A DNA stretch of 64,000 nt from NCBI GenBank assembly GCA_020851555.1, contig JADZCM010000057.1:55318-119317 (forward strand), in the 5' to 3' direction. A program made the position numbers and the translations under genes. Shown here one piece after another: positions 9,346-23,512 of the stretch; the first letter of the stretch is position 1, and every line of letters starts with the position of its first letter. A model generated the notes under the pieces. The model worked only from the letters and a program-made list of their open reading frames with translations, was not told the origin of the DNA and ran no database searches. Source of the DNA: Bryobacterales bacterium (lineage in GTDB: Bacteria > Acidobacteriota > Terriglobia > Bryobacterales > Bryobacteraceae).

Positions 9346-10436
9346 TCCGCCGCGCCCTGCTGATGATCTTGGCGGCGTGCTGCCTGTCCCGCGCCGAGAT
9401 GCGGCTGTTCGTGGTTCAGGAAGGGACCGAGCAGCCGGTGGGCGAGTCCTTCCAGCTTGGTGCGGTTCCCACCGGCGGGCATCTGGACACCACCTTCCGT
9501 GTCCGCAACCTGACTCCGGCCGCCGCCTGGTTTCAGAGCCTCACCCTGGCGGGCGCAGGCTTCTCCTTCGCCGTTCTGCCGCGGCTGCCCGTGGTGGTGG
9601 GCTCGGGCGAGGCGGTGGATTTCACCGTACGGTTTGCCCCACTCGACCTCGTCGCCTACAGCGCCTATCTGAGCGTGAACGGCGTTACCACCGTGCTTCG
9701 CGGCTCCGGCCGGAAGCCGGACACGCCGCCGCCCACGGACCCGCCGAAACCCCCGGACCCCGTGCAGGCGGAGCCCCCGAAGCCCCAGATCGTACTGGAG
9801 TCAACCGGGCTGCGCGGAGGCCAGCAGGCGCCGGTGTCGATCCGGTTCGCATCGGCTTCCGAGATCGACGCGGCCGGAGAACTGACCATAGAATTCAAGC
9901 CCGCGGGGCCGGGCAAGGACGATCCCGGGGTCCTGTTCCCGGCCACCGGAACCCGCCGTATCGGGTTCTCCGTGGCCAAGGGCGCCGCCGCCGCGTCCTT
10001 CTCCGGGCGTGCGAGTACGGAGTTTCAAACGGGCACCACCGCCGGCTCCATCATCTTCACGGCGAAACTCGGCCCACACCGGGAGCAGTTCACCGCCACG
10101 GTGCCGGAGGGCTATGTCGTCATCGACAGCGCCCGCGCGGCGCGGTCCTCTTCGGGCGTCGAGGTGGAGGTCACGGGGTTTGACACCTCGCGCTCGGTCT
10201 CCTGGCTGTTCTTCACCTTCTACGACCTGGCCGGAGGCGTGGTTGCGCCCGGCGCGATTCAGGTGGATGCCGCCGCAGCTTTCCGCCAGTACTTCGAGTC
10301 CACCGAGTTGGGCAGCGTATTCAAGCTGCGCGCGGTATTCCCGGTGACGGGGGATGCCGCGCGGATCGGCTTCGTGGAAGCGCTGCTGAACAACTCGCTC
10401 GGCTCAACGCAGACGCGGCGGCTGTCGATTCAGTAG
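9342..10436 (+). CDS. exported choice-of-anchor D / HYDIN-like protein
   Basis: A 364-residue protein with a signal peptide (ALLMILAACCLSRAEM). An ASPM-SPD2-Hydin-type Ig domain spans about residues 30-125, with the typical phrases TTFRVRNLTPAAAWF and VDFTVRFAPLDLVAYSAYLS. A Pro-rich hinge follows (PPPTDPPKPPDPVQAEPPKP), then a second beta-rich domain to the C-terminus. The ATG overlaps the preceding stop by four bases (ATGA). Such modules are abundant in secreted proteins of Acidobacteriota; the ligand is unknown. It is the last gene of the 8276-10436 unit and converges on menG across only 20 bp. Confidence 0.8.
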   Translation: MIRRALLMILAACCLSRAEMRLFVVQEGTEQPVGESFQLGAVPTGGHLDTTFRVRNLTPAAAWFQSLTLAGAGFSFAVLPRLPVVVGSGEAVDFTVRFAPLDLVAYSAYLSVNGVTTVLRGSGRKPDTPPPTDPPKPPDPVQAEPPKPQIVLESTGLRGGQQAPVSIRFASASEIDAAGELTIEFKPAGPGKDDPGVLFPATGTRRIGFSVAKGAAAASFSGRASTEFQTGTTAGSIIFTAKLGPHREQFTATVPEGYVVIDSARAARSSSGVEVEVTGFDTSRSVSWLFFTFYDLAGGVVAPGAIQVDAAAAFRQYFESTELGSVFKLRAVFPVTGDAARIGFVEALLNNSLGSTQTRRLSIQ

Positions 10437-10456
10437 GCGCCGGGCATGACCGGCGC
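10437..10456. terminator. compact hairpin filling a convergent intergenic gap
   Basis: GCGCCGG and CCGGCGC form a perfect 7-bp inverted repeat around a 6-base loop, and the element exactly fills the 20 bases between the converging stops of the choice-of-anchor gene and menG. There is no T-run on either strand, so intrinsic termination is plausible but not proven. A role in either direction is an inference from position. Confidence 0.45.
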
Positions 10457-11197
10457 TCACGCCGGCGCGCCCGCCGCCTGCTTCTTCCCCGTGTGCAACG
10501 CCACGATGCCGCCTGTCATCGTTTCGTAGCCGGCTTCCCCGAACCCCGCCTCGCGCATCTGCGATGCGAGTTCCTCCGCGCCCGGAAAGCGCCGCACCGA
10601 TTCCGGCAGGTACGCGTACGCCTCCTTCGATCCAGACAGCGCCCTCCCCACCGCCGGCAGAATGTGGCGCGAATAGAAGCTGTACAAGGCCGGCAGCAGC
10701 CGCCCGCGCGGCTGCGAGAACTCCAGGATCGCCGCCACCCCTCCCGGGCGGAGCACCCGCGCCATCTCCTCCAACCCGGCGCGGTAGCTGGCTAGGTTGC
10801 GGAAGCCGAAGGCGATGGTGACAAGGTCGAGCGAGCCGTCCGCAAACGGCAGCCGCAAGGCGTCCGCCTCAACCAGCCGCGCCCCGCCGAACTTCCGCCG
10901 CGCGATGGAAAGCATGGGGCGGCAGAAGTCGCAGCCCAGCACCGGCGCGCCGCGCTTTTCCTGGAGCGCGCCGAGCAGGTCGCCCGTCCCGCAGCACAGG
11001 TCGAGGACGCGCGCTGCCGGCCGCGCCAGCACGTGCTCCACGCGAGCCACGGTCCTGCGCCTCCAGGAACGGTCCAGGTTGAACGAAAGCAGGTGGTTGA
11101 GAAAATCGTAGCGGTGCGCCACCGACCCGAACATGCTCCGGACCCAGCCGGCGGCTTCGGCCTCGCCCTCCACGCCGCGCGGCCGCGTCCCGCTCAT
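10457..11197 (-). CDS. menG: demethylmenaquinone methyltransferase (MenG/UbiE family)
   Basis: A 246-residue SAM-dependent C-methyltransferase that completes menaquinone (or ubiquinone) synthesis in the cytoplasm. The N-terminal family signature is MFGSVAHRYDFLNHLLSFNL followed by DRSWRRRTV; SAM motif I is LDLCCGTGDLLG near residue 63; the mid-protein motif is DLVTIAFGFRNL, and MARVLRPGGVAAILEFSQP follows. The frame stays open far upstream through aroB in another reading frame, but the proper start is the ATG at 11197, which overlaps the aroB stop as ATGA. Length and motifs fit the family. Whether the final product is MK or UQ cannot be told from this window. Confidence 0.95.
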   Translation of the reverse strand: MSGTRPRGVEGEAEAAGWVRSMFGSVAHRYDFLNHLLSFNLDRSWRRRTVARVEHVLARPAARVLDLCCGTGDLLGALQEKRGAPVLGCDFCRPMLSIARRKFGGARLVEADALRLPFADGSLDLVTIAFGFRNLASYRAGLEEMARVLRPGGVAAILEFSQPRGRLLPALYSFYSRHILPAVGRALSGSKEAYAYLPESVRRFPGAEELASQMREAGFGEAGYETMTGGIVALHTGKKQAAGAPA

Positions 11198-12267
11198 GCC
11201 AGGGCCGCCCGCGCCGCCGCCAGGACCGCCGCCTCCTCCATCCCCGAGACGATCCTGACGCGGCCGATAGCCTCCGGCAGCACGAAATGCACTCTTCCTT
11301 GAAGCGTCTTCTTGTCGCGCGCCAGGCGGCTGACAATGGCCTCGGCGGCAACGCCGTCGAGCGCCGGTATCGGCCCGTAGCTCTCCACCGTCTCGATGAT
11401 CCGGCGGGCGTCCTCCGCGCCGAGCAAGCCGGCGTTCACCGCCAGCTGAGACGCGGCTTTCATCCCGAAAGCCACCGCCTCCCCGTGCAGGAACCGGGCG
11501 TAGCCGGTTTCGGCCTCGAGGGCGTGCCCGTAAGTGTGGCCGAAATTGAGAATGCGCCGGAGATCGCTCTCGCGCTCGTCGGCCGAGACCACCTCGGCCT
11601 TGATCCGCACGGATTCGGCGATCATCCGGTCCACGGCTTCCGGCGAGCGCCCCAGCACCGCCTCCGCCTGCCCGCTCATGAGGTGGAACAGTTCCGGGCT
11701 GCGTATGACGCCGCACTTGATGACTTCGTACAGGCCGGCCCGGTACTCCCGCTCGGGCAAGGTCGAGAGCACATCCGGATCGATCAGCGCCGCCAGCGGC
11801 TGGTGAAACGCGCCTACCAGGTTCTTGCCGGCCACCAGGTTCACGCCGGTCTTGCCTCCGACCCCCGCGTCCACCTGCGCCAGCAGCGTGGTGGGAATCT
11901 GGATGACCGGGATGCCCCGCATGAACACGGCGGCAAGGAAACCGCCCACGTCCGTGGCGACTCCCCCGCCGAAGGCCGCCAGCAGGCTGGAGCGGTCCGC
12001 GCCCAAAGAGACCATCTCCCCGGCCAGGCGCTCCACTTCCGCCAGCCGCTTCCGCTCCTCTCCTCCCCGGAAGAAGATAACGTTGAAAGCGCGGCCGGCG
12101 AGTCCCCTCTCCAGCTTCCGGCCGTGCAGGTTCCACACGTCCTCGGTGCTTACAATGATCAGCTTGCGCGCTCCTTCCGGCACGTAAGCGGCGAGGCGCG
12201 CGAGTGCTCCGCGCTGCACCACGGCCTGATAGGTTCGCTGCGGCGTCGCCACCTCAAACGTCGGCAT
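11194..12267 (-). CDS. aroB: 3-dehydroquinate synthase
   Basis: A 357-residue NAD- and metal-dependent enzyme converting DAHP to 3-dehydroquinate in the shikimate pathway. Characteristic segments are AAFGGGVATDVGGFLAAVFM near residue 98, IPTTLLAQVDAGVGGKTGVN near 122, the Lys/Glu-bearing GLYEVIKCGVI near 183, and the metal-site strand ILNFGHTYGHALE near 240. Length is normal for the family. It is translationally coupled to menG (ATGA overlap), which makes sense because the shikimate pathway supplies chorismate for menaquinone. It is divergent from nadB across 43 bp. Confidence 0.97.
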   Translation of the reverse strand: MPTFEVATPQRTYQAVVQRGALARLAAYVPEGARKLIIVSTEDVWNLHGRKLERGLAGRAFNVIFFRGGEERKRLAEVERLAGEMVSLGADRSSLLAAFGGGVATDVGGFLAAVFMRGIPVIQIPTTLLAQVDAGVGGKTGVNLVAGKNLVGAFHQPLAALIDPDVLSTLPEREYRAGLYEVIKCGVIRSPELFHLMSGQAEAVLGRSPEAVDRMIAESVRIKAEVVSADERESDLRRILNFGHTYGHALEAETGYARFLHGEAVAFGMKAASQLAVNAGLLGAEDARRIIETVESYGPIPALDGVAAEAIVSRLARDKKTLQGRVHFVLPEAIGRVRIVSGMEEAAVLAAARAALA

Positions 12268-12310
12268 ACAAGAGTTGTACCATGCACGGGATGTTAGAAT
12301 CGCAGATTAG

Positions 12311-13840
12311 ATGACATCGGACTTTTTGGTGGTCGGCGCGGGGGTCGCGGGGCTCAGGGCCGCCATCGAACTGGCTGAGGCCGGCGACGTGCTGGTCATG
12401 GCCAAGGACAGCCTCCGGGAATCCTCCTCGGAATACGCGCAGGGGGGGATCGCGGTCGCGCTCAGCGACGACGATGAAGTCGAACTCCACGAGCAGGATA
12501 CCCTCGCCGCCGGCGCCGAGCTGTGTAATCCCCAGGCGGTGCACACGCTGGTCGAGGAAGGTCCGGCCGCCATCCAGCAGCTCATCGAGTGGGGCGTCGA
12601 ATTCGACCGGGAGGGCACGAAACTGGCCTTCGGCCGCGAGGGGGCGCACAGCCGCAGCCGCATCCTGCACGCGCACGGAGATTCCACGGGACGCGAGATC
12701 TCGCGCACGCTGTACCACAAGGCCGCCTCGCTCAGCAACATCCGGTTTCAGAGCTTCACCGCCATCACCGACCTGCTGGTAACGGGCGGCGAGGCGGCCG
12801 GTGTGGTGGCCTGCGATTCGCGCACGCGGCGGCTGGTTCCGTACCCCGCGCGGGCGGTGCTGCTCGCCACCGGAGGCCTGGGCCGGCTCTACCAGGAGAC
12901 CACCAACCCGGATGTGGCCACCGGGGACGGCGTGGCGGCGGCCTACCGGGCCGGGGCGGAGCTCAGCGACCTGGAATTCGTGCAGTTCCACCCCACCGCC
13001 CTGTACCTGCCGGGCGCCCCGAGCTTCCTTCTGACCGAGGCCCTCCGGGGGGAAGGCGGCTATCTGCGCAACGGCGCGGGCGAGCGGTTCATGACGCGGT
13101 TCCACCCGCTGGCTGAGCTGGCCCCGCGCGACATCGTCTCCAGAGCCATCGTCTCCGAAATGCAGCGGACCGGCGACTCCTGCGTGTTTCTAGACATGAC
13201 GCATCTGCCCCCCGCCACGGTCCGTTCCCGCTTTCCCCGCGTGCTGAAGACCTGCCTGGAGTACGGCGTGGATATTACCAAGGACTTCGCTCCGGTGCGT
13301 CCGGCCGCTCACTACGCCATGGGCGGCGTCTGGACGGACCTGGATGGGCGCACTTCCCTGCCCCGCCTGTTCGCCGCCGGCGAGGTCGCCGCGACCGGCG
13401 TGCATGGAGCCAACCGCCTGGCCAGCAACTCCCTGCTCGAGGCCATGGTGTTCGGTGCGCGCGCCGGCCGCCGCATGCGCGAGTGGGCGTCCGGCAGCAT
13501 TCCCCGGACGCCCGCGGCTCCGCAGCCCGAGTTCCCGGACATCCCGGAAGAGGAACTGCGCCGGCTGACCTCGGAAAAGTGCGGGATCATCCGCTCGGGC
13601 GAAGGGCTTTCTGCCGCGCTGGAGGTGCTGCAATCCATCCGTTTGCAGCCCTGCCAGTACCCGAACCGGGTCCTTTTCGAACTGCGCGGGATGCATGAGC
13701 TGGCCATGCTGATCGCGCGCTGCGGTCTCGCCCGCAAGGAGAGCCGCGGGGCGCACTACCGGACCGACTACCCCGAGAGGCTCTCTGAATACCGCAAACA
13801 CTCCCGTATCTCCAGAACACATGAAGTCACCTTTGTCTAG
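12311..13840 (+). CDS. nadB: L-aspartate oxidase
   Basis: A 509-residue FAD enzyme oxidising L-aspartate to iminoaspartate, the first step of de novo NAD synthesis. The N-terminal dinucleotide fold is DFLVVGAGVAGLRAAIELAE, then SSSEYAQGGIAVAL; the succinate-dehydrogenase/NadB active-site region shows HSRSRILHAHGDSTGREISR, QFHPTALYLPG and LTEALRGEGGYLRN; the C-terminal flavin contact is GVHGANRLASNSLLEAM. A TAGAAT hexamer ends 10 bases before the ATG and could be a -10 box giving a nearly leaderless message, though I see no matching -35. It overlaps the next gene by 20 bases. No nadA or nadC is in the window. Confidence 0.96.
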   Translation: MTSDFLVVGAGVAGLRAAIELAEAGDVLVMAKDSLRESSSEYAQGGIAVALSDDDEVELHEQDTLAAGAELCNPQAVHTLVEEGPAAIQQLIEWGVEFDREGTKLAFGREGAHSRSRILHAHGDSTGREISRTLYHKAASLSNIRFQSFTAITDLLVTGGEAAGVVACDSRTRRLVPYPARAVLLATGGLGRLYQETTNPDVATGDGVAAAYRAGAELSDLEFVQFHPTALYLPGAPSFLLTEALRGEGGYLRNGAGERFMTRFHPLAELAPRDIVSRAIVSEMQRTGDSCVFLDMTHLPPATVRSRFPRVLKTCLEYGVDITKDFAPVRPAAHYAMGGVWTDLDGRTSLPRLFAAGEVAATGVHGANRLASNSLLEAMVFGARAGRRMREWASGSIPRTPAAPQPEFPDIPEEELRRLTSEKCGIIRSGEGLSAALEVLQSIRLQPCQYPNRVLFELRGMHELAMLIARCGLARKESRGAHYRTDYPERLSEYRKHSRISRTHEVTFV

Positions 13841-15116
13841 CCGGCCGGATGGCGGCGTCCGCGCGGCTCCGCGGCTTGGCTTATTCTTCGGCGCTTTCCT
13901 GTTGCTCGCCGCGGGGCCCATGCGGGAGGTGCCCGCCACCACCGCGCTCTGGGCCACGCCGGCCATCCTGCTGGCGGCCATGCTGATAGCCTGGGCGGCC
14001 GAATCGGCGCAGTTCTTTGTGGCCCAAGGCTTTGCCCTGGCGATCCTGGCCTGGCTGCAAACCCTGCCCGAGTTCGCCGTGGAGTTCGTCTACGCCTGGA
14101 ATCAGCAGGTGCCCTTGCTCCTGGCCAACCTCACCGGTGCGCTGCGCCTCCTGACCGGCCTCGGGTGGCCCATGATCTATTTCGTCGCCGCCATGTTCCA
14201 CCGGCGGAAATCCGGCCGCCCGCTCGGCGAGATCAGGCTCGAGGAGGAGCATTGCGTGGAGGTGGTGGGCCTGCTGGTGCCGCTGCTCTACGTGGTTGTC
14301 ATCTGGGCCAAGCGTTCCCTGAATCTCATTGACGCCGCGGTGCTGATCCTGGTCTACGTCGCCTACCTCCTGGTCCTCGGCAAGTTGCCGCCGCAGGAGC
14401 AGGAGCACGTCGAGGAACTGGAGATCATCCCGCGAACCGTCGTCAAGTCCCGGCCGCGGGTCCGGAACCTGCTGATTCTCGGGTTCTTCCTCGGTGGCGG
14501 TGCGCTGATCTATGTTTGCGCCGAGCCCTTCTCCGTCAGCCTGCTGGCGGTTTCGCTGGCCATCGGCATACCGCCCTTCGTCTTCGTCCAGTGGGTAGCT
14601 CCCTTCGTTTCCGAATTCCCCGAGAAGCTCTCCGCTTTTTACTGGGCCCGCACCGTGGATCGCGCCTCCATGGCCCTGATGAACATGGTCTCCAGCAACA
14701 TCAACCAATGGACGTTGCTCACCGCCATGCTTCCCATCGTCTATTCCATCAGCCGCGGAACGCCCTCCAGCATACCCTTCGACGGCCATCAGGAGTTGGA
14801 GATTCTCATGACCCTGGGGCAATCCCTCGTGGGCATGCTGTTCCTCGTGAACATGAAGCTCGCCTGGTGGGAAGCGAGCTCGCTGTTCGGCCTGTGGTTC
14901 ATCCAGTTCGCCTTCTCGCCGTTTCCTCCGGGTCCGGGTTTCCTCGGCTTCATGGCCACGCACATCCATCGGTACGTCACCGTGGCGTATTTCGTGTGGT
15001 TCGCCATCGGACTCGGGCGGTACCTGTTCAAGCGCCGCCAGTTGGAGGCGTTCCATCTGTTCGCGGTCATGTGGCGGCGGCACGTGCGACCCCGGCGGGA
15101 CGCTGCGGTAAAATGA
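13821..15116 (+). CDS. cation exchanger-like (CaCA superfamily) membrane protein
   Basis: A 431-residue polytopic membrane protein with about ten hydrophobic segments and a charged cytoplasmic loop around residues 190-215 ([20 protein letters not shown]). Two related halves each carry a degenerate alpha-repeat of the Ca2+/cation antiporter superfamily: [19 protein letters not shown] near residue 70 and [20 protein letters not shown] near 257, followed by [14 protein letters not shown], which parallels the usual 'GNvvGSNifN'. The Glu residues expected in the ion site are present, but the canonical GTSxPE is not. The ATG at 13821 lies inside the 3' end of nadB (20-bp overlap). Substrate unknown. 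A Na+/Ca2+-exchanger-like family assignment is moderately secure. Confidence 0.75.
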   Translation: MKSPLSSRPDGGVRAAPRLGLFFGAFLLLAAGPMREVPATTALWATPAILLAAMLIAWAAESAQFFVAQGFALAILAWLQTLPEFAVEFVYAWNQQVPLLLANLTGALRLLTGLGWPMIYFVAAMFHRRKSGRPLGEIRLEEEHCVEVVGLLVPLLYVVVIWAKRSLNLIDAAVLILVYVAYLLVLGKLPPQEQEHVEELEIIPRTVVKSRPRVRNLLILGFFLGGGALIYVCAEPFSVSLLAVSLAIGIPPFVFVQWVAPFVSEFPEKLSAFYWARTVDRASMALMNMVSSNINQWTLLTAMLPIVYSISRGTPSSIPFDGHQELEILMTLGQSLVGMLFLVNMKLAWWEASSLFGLWFIQFAFSPFPPGPGFLGFMATHIHRYVTVAYFVWFAIGLGRYLFKRRQLEAFHLFAVMWRRHVRPRRDAAVK

Positions 15117-15129
15117 GACTGCCCTTCAA

Positions 15130-15669
15130 ATGCGCCCACCCATCCGATCCACAACCGTGCTTTGCGTTCGCCGCGACGGCAAGGTGGTCATGGCCGGTGA
15201 CGGCCAGGTCACTCTCGGCCAGGAGATTCTGAAGTCCTCGGCCCGCAAGCTGCGGCGTCTGTACGGCGGCAAGATCCTGGCAGGCTTCGCGGGTTCGACG
15301 GCCGACGCCTTCGCCCTCTTTTCCCGCTTCGAGTCGAAACTCGAACAGCACAGCGGCAACCTGGCCCGCAGCGTCGTGGAACTGGCCAAGGAATGGCGCA
15401 CCGACCGGGTTCTGCGGCATCTGGAGGCGCTGCTGCTGGTGGCCGACGCCGGCAGCATGTACGTCGTCAGCGGCAGCGGCGACGTGATTGAGCCGGACGA
15501 GCAGATCGCCGCCATCGGCTCGGGCGGCCCTTTCGCCAAGTCGGCGGCGCTGGCGCTGGCGGAGAACACGGCGCTCGGCGCCCGTGAAATCGCCGAGAAG
15601 GCCATGGATATCGCCGGCAGAATCTGCATCTATACCAACCAGAACATGACCTTTGAGGAGCTGGGCTGA
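15130..15669 (+). CDS. hslV: ATP-dependent protease peptidase subunit HslV
   Basis: A 179-residue proteasome-beta-like threonine peptidase that forms the proteolytic core of HslUV. Seven residues (MRPPIRS) precede the conserved [20 protein letters not shown] block, so the catalytic N-terminal Thr must be exposed by removal of a propeptide longer than in E. coli HslV, where only Met is cut. Other family features are KVRRL-like [20 protein letters not shown] and the C-terminal [15 protein letters not shown]. hslU follows two bases after the stop, as is usual. Confidence 0.96.
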   Translation: MRPPIRSTTVLCVRRDGKVVMAGDGQVTLGQEILKSSARKLRRLYGGKILAGFAGSTADAFALFSRFESKLEQHSGNLARSVVELAKEWRTDRVLRHLEALLLVADAGSMYVVSGSGDVIEPDEQIAAIGSGGPFAKSAALALAENTALGAREIAEKAMDIAGRICIYTNQNMTFEELG

Positions 15670-15671
15670 CC

Positions 15672-17030
<1,359 letters not shown>

Positions 17031-17033
17031 GCG

Positions 17034-18008
17034 ATGCCCGCCCGCCGCTCTCTCCTCGCGCCGTTCGCGCTGCTGCTGGCCGGTTGCGGATATGTGGGCG
17101 ACCCGTTGCCTCCAACTTTGGATATCCCGCGCCGGGTGACCGACCTGCGGGTCCGCCAGCGCGCCGACAGGCTGCTCGTCGACTTCACCATCCCGGAACT
17201 CACTACCGAAGGGCTGGCCCTCGGGCTGGCGAAGGTCGACCTGCGGGCGGGGCCATACACCCGAGAACCCTTCGACGCGGAAGCTTGGGCGGCCGGGGCC
17301 AGGCCGCTCGACACCTCGAACCTGAAACCGGGTCCTGCGCATCTGGAGGTGGACGCCGGCGCCTGGATTGGGCGGGAGGTCTTCTGGCGCGTACGCCTGT
17401 TCGGCCACAAAGGCAGGGATAGCGGCTGGTCGGATTTCGTCGCCTTCAGAGTGGTCCCGCCCCCGCAGCCCCCCGCCGGCTTCGGGGCCGAGGCAACCGC
17501 GGAGGGCGTCCGGCTGAGCTGGACGGAGGAAACCACCTTGCGCATCCTGCGCGGCTCGGGAAAACAGCCGCCGGCCGACGTGGCGACCGTCAGCGGCCGG
17601 GGGTGGCTGGACTCGAATGTGCGCTTCGGTGAGACGTACGAGTACGCCGCAAGGACTGTGATCCGAAGCGGTGAATCCACGGCGACCAGCGAGCTCACTG
17701 CCCCCGTCGTCATCACCCCGCTGGATACTTTTCCGCCGGCGGTCCCCCAAGCCCTCGCGGCGCTTGCCGCCAGTTCTTCCATCGAATTGACCTGGGAACA
17801 GAACACCGAATCCGACCTGCGCGGATACTATGTCTACCGCGCGGTGGGAGATGGAGAATTTGAACGTCTCGGCGACCTGCGGCAAGTTCCGGGCCTGAGC
17901 GACCGGGACGTGAAACCCGCCACGCGCTACCGTTACAGCGTCTCCGCCGTGGACCGCAACGGCAACCAGAGCGCCCGCTCCGCCCCCGTGGAAGCATCGA
18001 TGCCTTGA
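17034..18008 (+). CDS. lipoprotein with fibronectin type III-like domains
   Basis: A 324-residue exported protein. The N-terminus is a lipoprotein signal (APFALLLAGCG, Cys near residue 19). The mature region holds two or three FN3-like modules; the last is clear (SSSIELTWEQNTESDLRGYY, then YRYSVSAVDRNGNQSARS). The start lies three bases after the hslU stop, so it may share the hslVU transcript, but a functional link to the protease is not implied. FN3-bearing lipoproteins of this kind are found downstream of unrelated genes in Acidobacteriota; role unknown. Confidence 0.8.
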   Translation: MPARRSLLAPFALLLAGCGYVGDPLPPTLDIPRRVTDLRVRQRADRLLVDFTIPELTTEGLALGLAKVDLRAGPYTREPFDAEAWAAGARPLDTSNLKPGPAHLEVDAGAWIGREVFWRVRLFGHKGRDSGWSDFVAFRVVPPPQPPAGFGAEATAEGVRLSWTEETTLRILRGSGKQPPADVATVSGRGWLDSNVRFGETYEYAARTVIRSGESTATSELTAPVVITPLDTFPPAVPQALAALAASSSIELTWEQNTESDLRGYYVYRAVGDGEFERLGDLRQVPGLSDRDVKPATRYRYSVSAVDRNGNQSARSAPVEASMP

Positions 18009-18075
18009 CTGAAGACCATGCACCGGCTGGATCTCTGTTGCCCGAACGCGGAACCCACGCTGTTCGCTAACGTAC

Positions 18076-18513
18076 CGGCCTTCGGAGATTGCGTGCGCCG
18101 GGCGAAACTGCCTGGAGCACGCCAGGGAACTCGGCAACGCGCCGCCGGCCGGGCCCATGGTCTGCCTGAAAACCCCCTCGTCCCTGATCGCCTCCGGTGA
18201 GCCGGTCGCCTACCCCTCCATCTCCCGGCTCGTGAGCTTCGAGGCAGAACTTGGCGTGGTGATCGGACGCCGTCTCCGCCGCGGACGCGGCCGTTCGTGG
18301 ACGGCGTGCTCAAACAGGACTCCCCTGTCCGTGATATGATCTTCTCGATTCCCTTTCTCATCGGGTTCATCAGCCGGTTCATGGCGTTGCAGCCCGGCGA
18401 TCTGATTGCCGCCGGCGCTCCGCCGGGCGTCGGGCCGCTGGAGATTGGAACCACGGTCCGGGTGGAGATCGAGAGAATCGGGGTCATCGAGAACACGGTT
18501 GCCGGCGAGTGGC
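18076..18513 (+). pseudogene. remnant of a fumarylacetoacetate hydrolase-family gene
   Basis: Two pieces of one FAH-superfamily domain are read in different frames. The first, at about 18085-18290, translates to CAGRNCLEHARELGNAPPAG, then MVCLKTPSSLIASGEPVAYP and SISRLVSFEAELGVVIGRRL, matching the conserved VCVGRNYxxHAxELG and FxxELGVVIGRR blocks. The second, at about 18296-18510, reads VDGVLKQDSPVRDMIFSIPF, GFISRFMALQPGDLIAAGAP, PPGVGPLEIGTTVRVEIERI and GVIENTV, which is the family's C-terminal catalytic block. The roughly 80-100 residues that normally lie between these blocks are missing, the frame shifts at the junction, and no start-proximal part is recognisable. A functional protein is not possible as it stands. 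Confidence 0.8.
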
Positions 18514-18762
18514 AGGGGAGTTTCACCCACCGCGTTCCGCCGCCCGGAGGAGGTTGGGGCAACAGGCCCATCAGCCTGCTTGTAGAGTCAAGAGGCCGGC
18601 TGCTGAGAACCGGCTGCTTCGGTACAAGTAATAGGTTTTTCTATGAGATACCGCATATTGTCTAATTTCTACTGGACAATGGGTGATAACCGGCGAATCC
18701 TAACCCGCCTGGACTCAAAAGTGCGGTGTTGCTGCTAGATTCTCTAACGGATTGATTTAACG

Positions 18763-22351
<3,589 letters not shown>

Positions 22352-22359
<8 letters not shown>

Positions 22360-23362
22360 CTTGACTACAACCTATCTTGGACTGAAGCTGAAGAACCCGC
22401 TGGTAGTCTCTCCTTCGCCTCTGACGGAGCAGATCGGCAATATCCTGCGGATGGAGGACGCCGGCGCCGGCTGCGTGGTCCTGCATTCCCTGTTCGAAGA
22501 GCAGATTCTCATCGAAAGCCAGCAGCTTGATTCCATGCTTTCGGCGGGGACCGAAAGTTTTGCCGAATCGCTCTCCTACTTCCCCGACATGCAGCGGTAC
22601 AACTTCGGCACCGACGGCTACCTGGAGGTGATTCGGAAGGCCAAGCAGGCGGTCAATATTCCCATCATCGCCAGCCTCAACGGCGTATCGACGGGCGGCT
22701 GGATCAGGTACGCCAAGGAGATGGAAGAGGCCGGCGCCGACGCGCTGGAACTCAACATCTTCTTCGTGGCCAATGACTCAAGGCTCACCTCCGACCAGGT
22801 GGAGGAGATGTACACCAGCCTGGTCTCGCACGTGAAGGCCAGCGTCCGCATTCCGGTGGCCGTCAAGCTGGCGCCGTACTTCAGTTCCATGGCCAACATG
22901 GCCCGGAAACTGGACCAGGCGGGCGCGGACGGGCTGGTGCTCTTCAACCGCTTCTATCAGCCGGACTTCGACCTGGAAGCTCTGGACGTGAAGCCGACGC
23001 TCGGCCTTAGCGCCCCCAACGAACTGCTGCTGCGCCTGCACTGGGTGGCGACGCTCTACGGGCAGGTCAAGGCCGACATGGCGATTACCGGCGGCGTTCA
23101 CACCGCTCAAGAGGTGCTCAAGTCCATGATGGCCGGCGCGAAGGTGGCCATGGTGACGACCGCCATCCTCAAACACGGCATCGAGCACATGGAGACGATC
23201 CTGGCCGACCTGCGCAGTTGGATGGAGGAGCACGAGTACGAGTCCATCCGGCAGATGCAGGGCAGCATGAGCCGCAGGAACGTAGCGGACCCGGGCGCCT
23301 TCAGCCGGGCCAACTACATGAAGATCCTCAGCTCCTACGCCGTCCGCGCCGCCACGCAGTAG
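22352..23362 (+). CDS. dihydroorotate dehydrogenase-like flavoprotein
   Basis: A 336-residue FMN TIM-barrel protein of the dihydroorotate/dihydropyrimidine dehydrogenase family. It starts TTTYLGLKLKNPLVVSPSPL; the barrel includes ADALELNIFFVANDSRLTSD, VKLAPYFSSMANMARKLDQA and the FMN-phosphate region ITGGVHTAQEVLKSMMAGAK. Its start is embedded in the nifJ 3' end (8-bp overlap), so the pair is co-expressed. Members of this family beside nifJ are usually annotated only as 'DHODH-like'. The usual pyrD catalytic base region is not obvious, so I would not call it a pyrimidine enzyme. Confidence 0.88.
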
Positions 23363-23414
23363 CCGGGCGGCTCCGCGGCAGCGCGGAATTCCCGCCGCCC
23401 GCGACGGTTCCCGG

Positions 23415-23446
23415 CGGCGGAGCGGGCCTGACGGCTTGCTCCGCCG
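23415..23446. terminator. inverted repeat between converging genes
   Basis: CGGCGGAGC and GCTCCGCCG form a perfect 9-bp inverted repeat with a 14-base loop in the 150-bp gap between the converging DHODH-like and ThuA genes. There is no T-tract, so a terminator role is an inference from position and stem strength. Confidence 0.35.
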
Positions 23447-23512
23447 GCGGTGTTGCCGGCTCGGCTCCCCGTGGAAAGCGGAACCGCCGTGGGACCGGGC
23501 GGTGCAGACCGG

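Noticed and set aside
10457..12136. A long frame suggesting an AroB-region/MenG fusion
   Set aside because: The upstream part is an out-of-phase reading of aroB; the MenG start at 11197 overlaps the aroB stop as ATGA.
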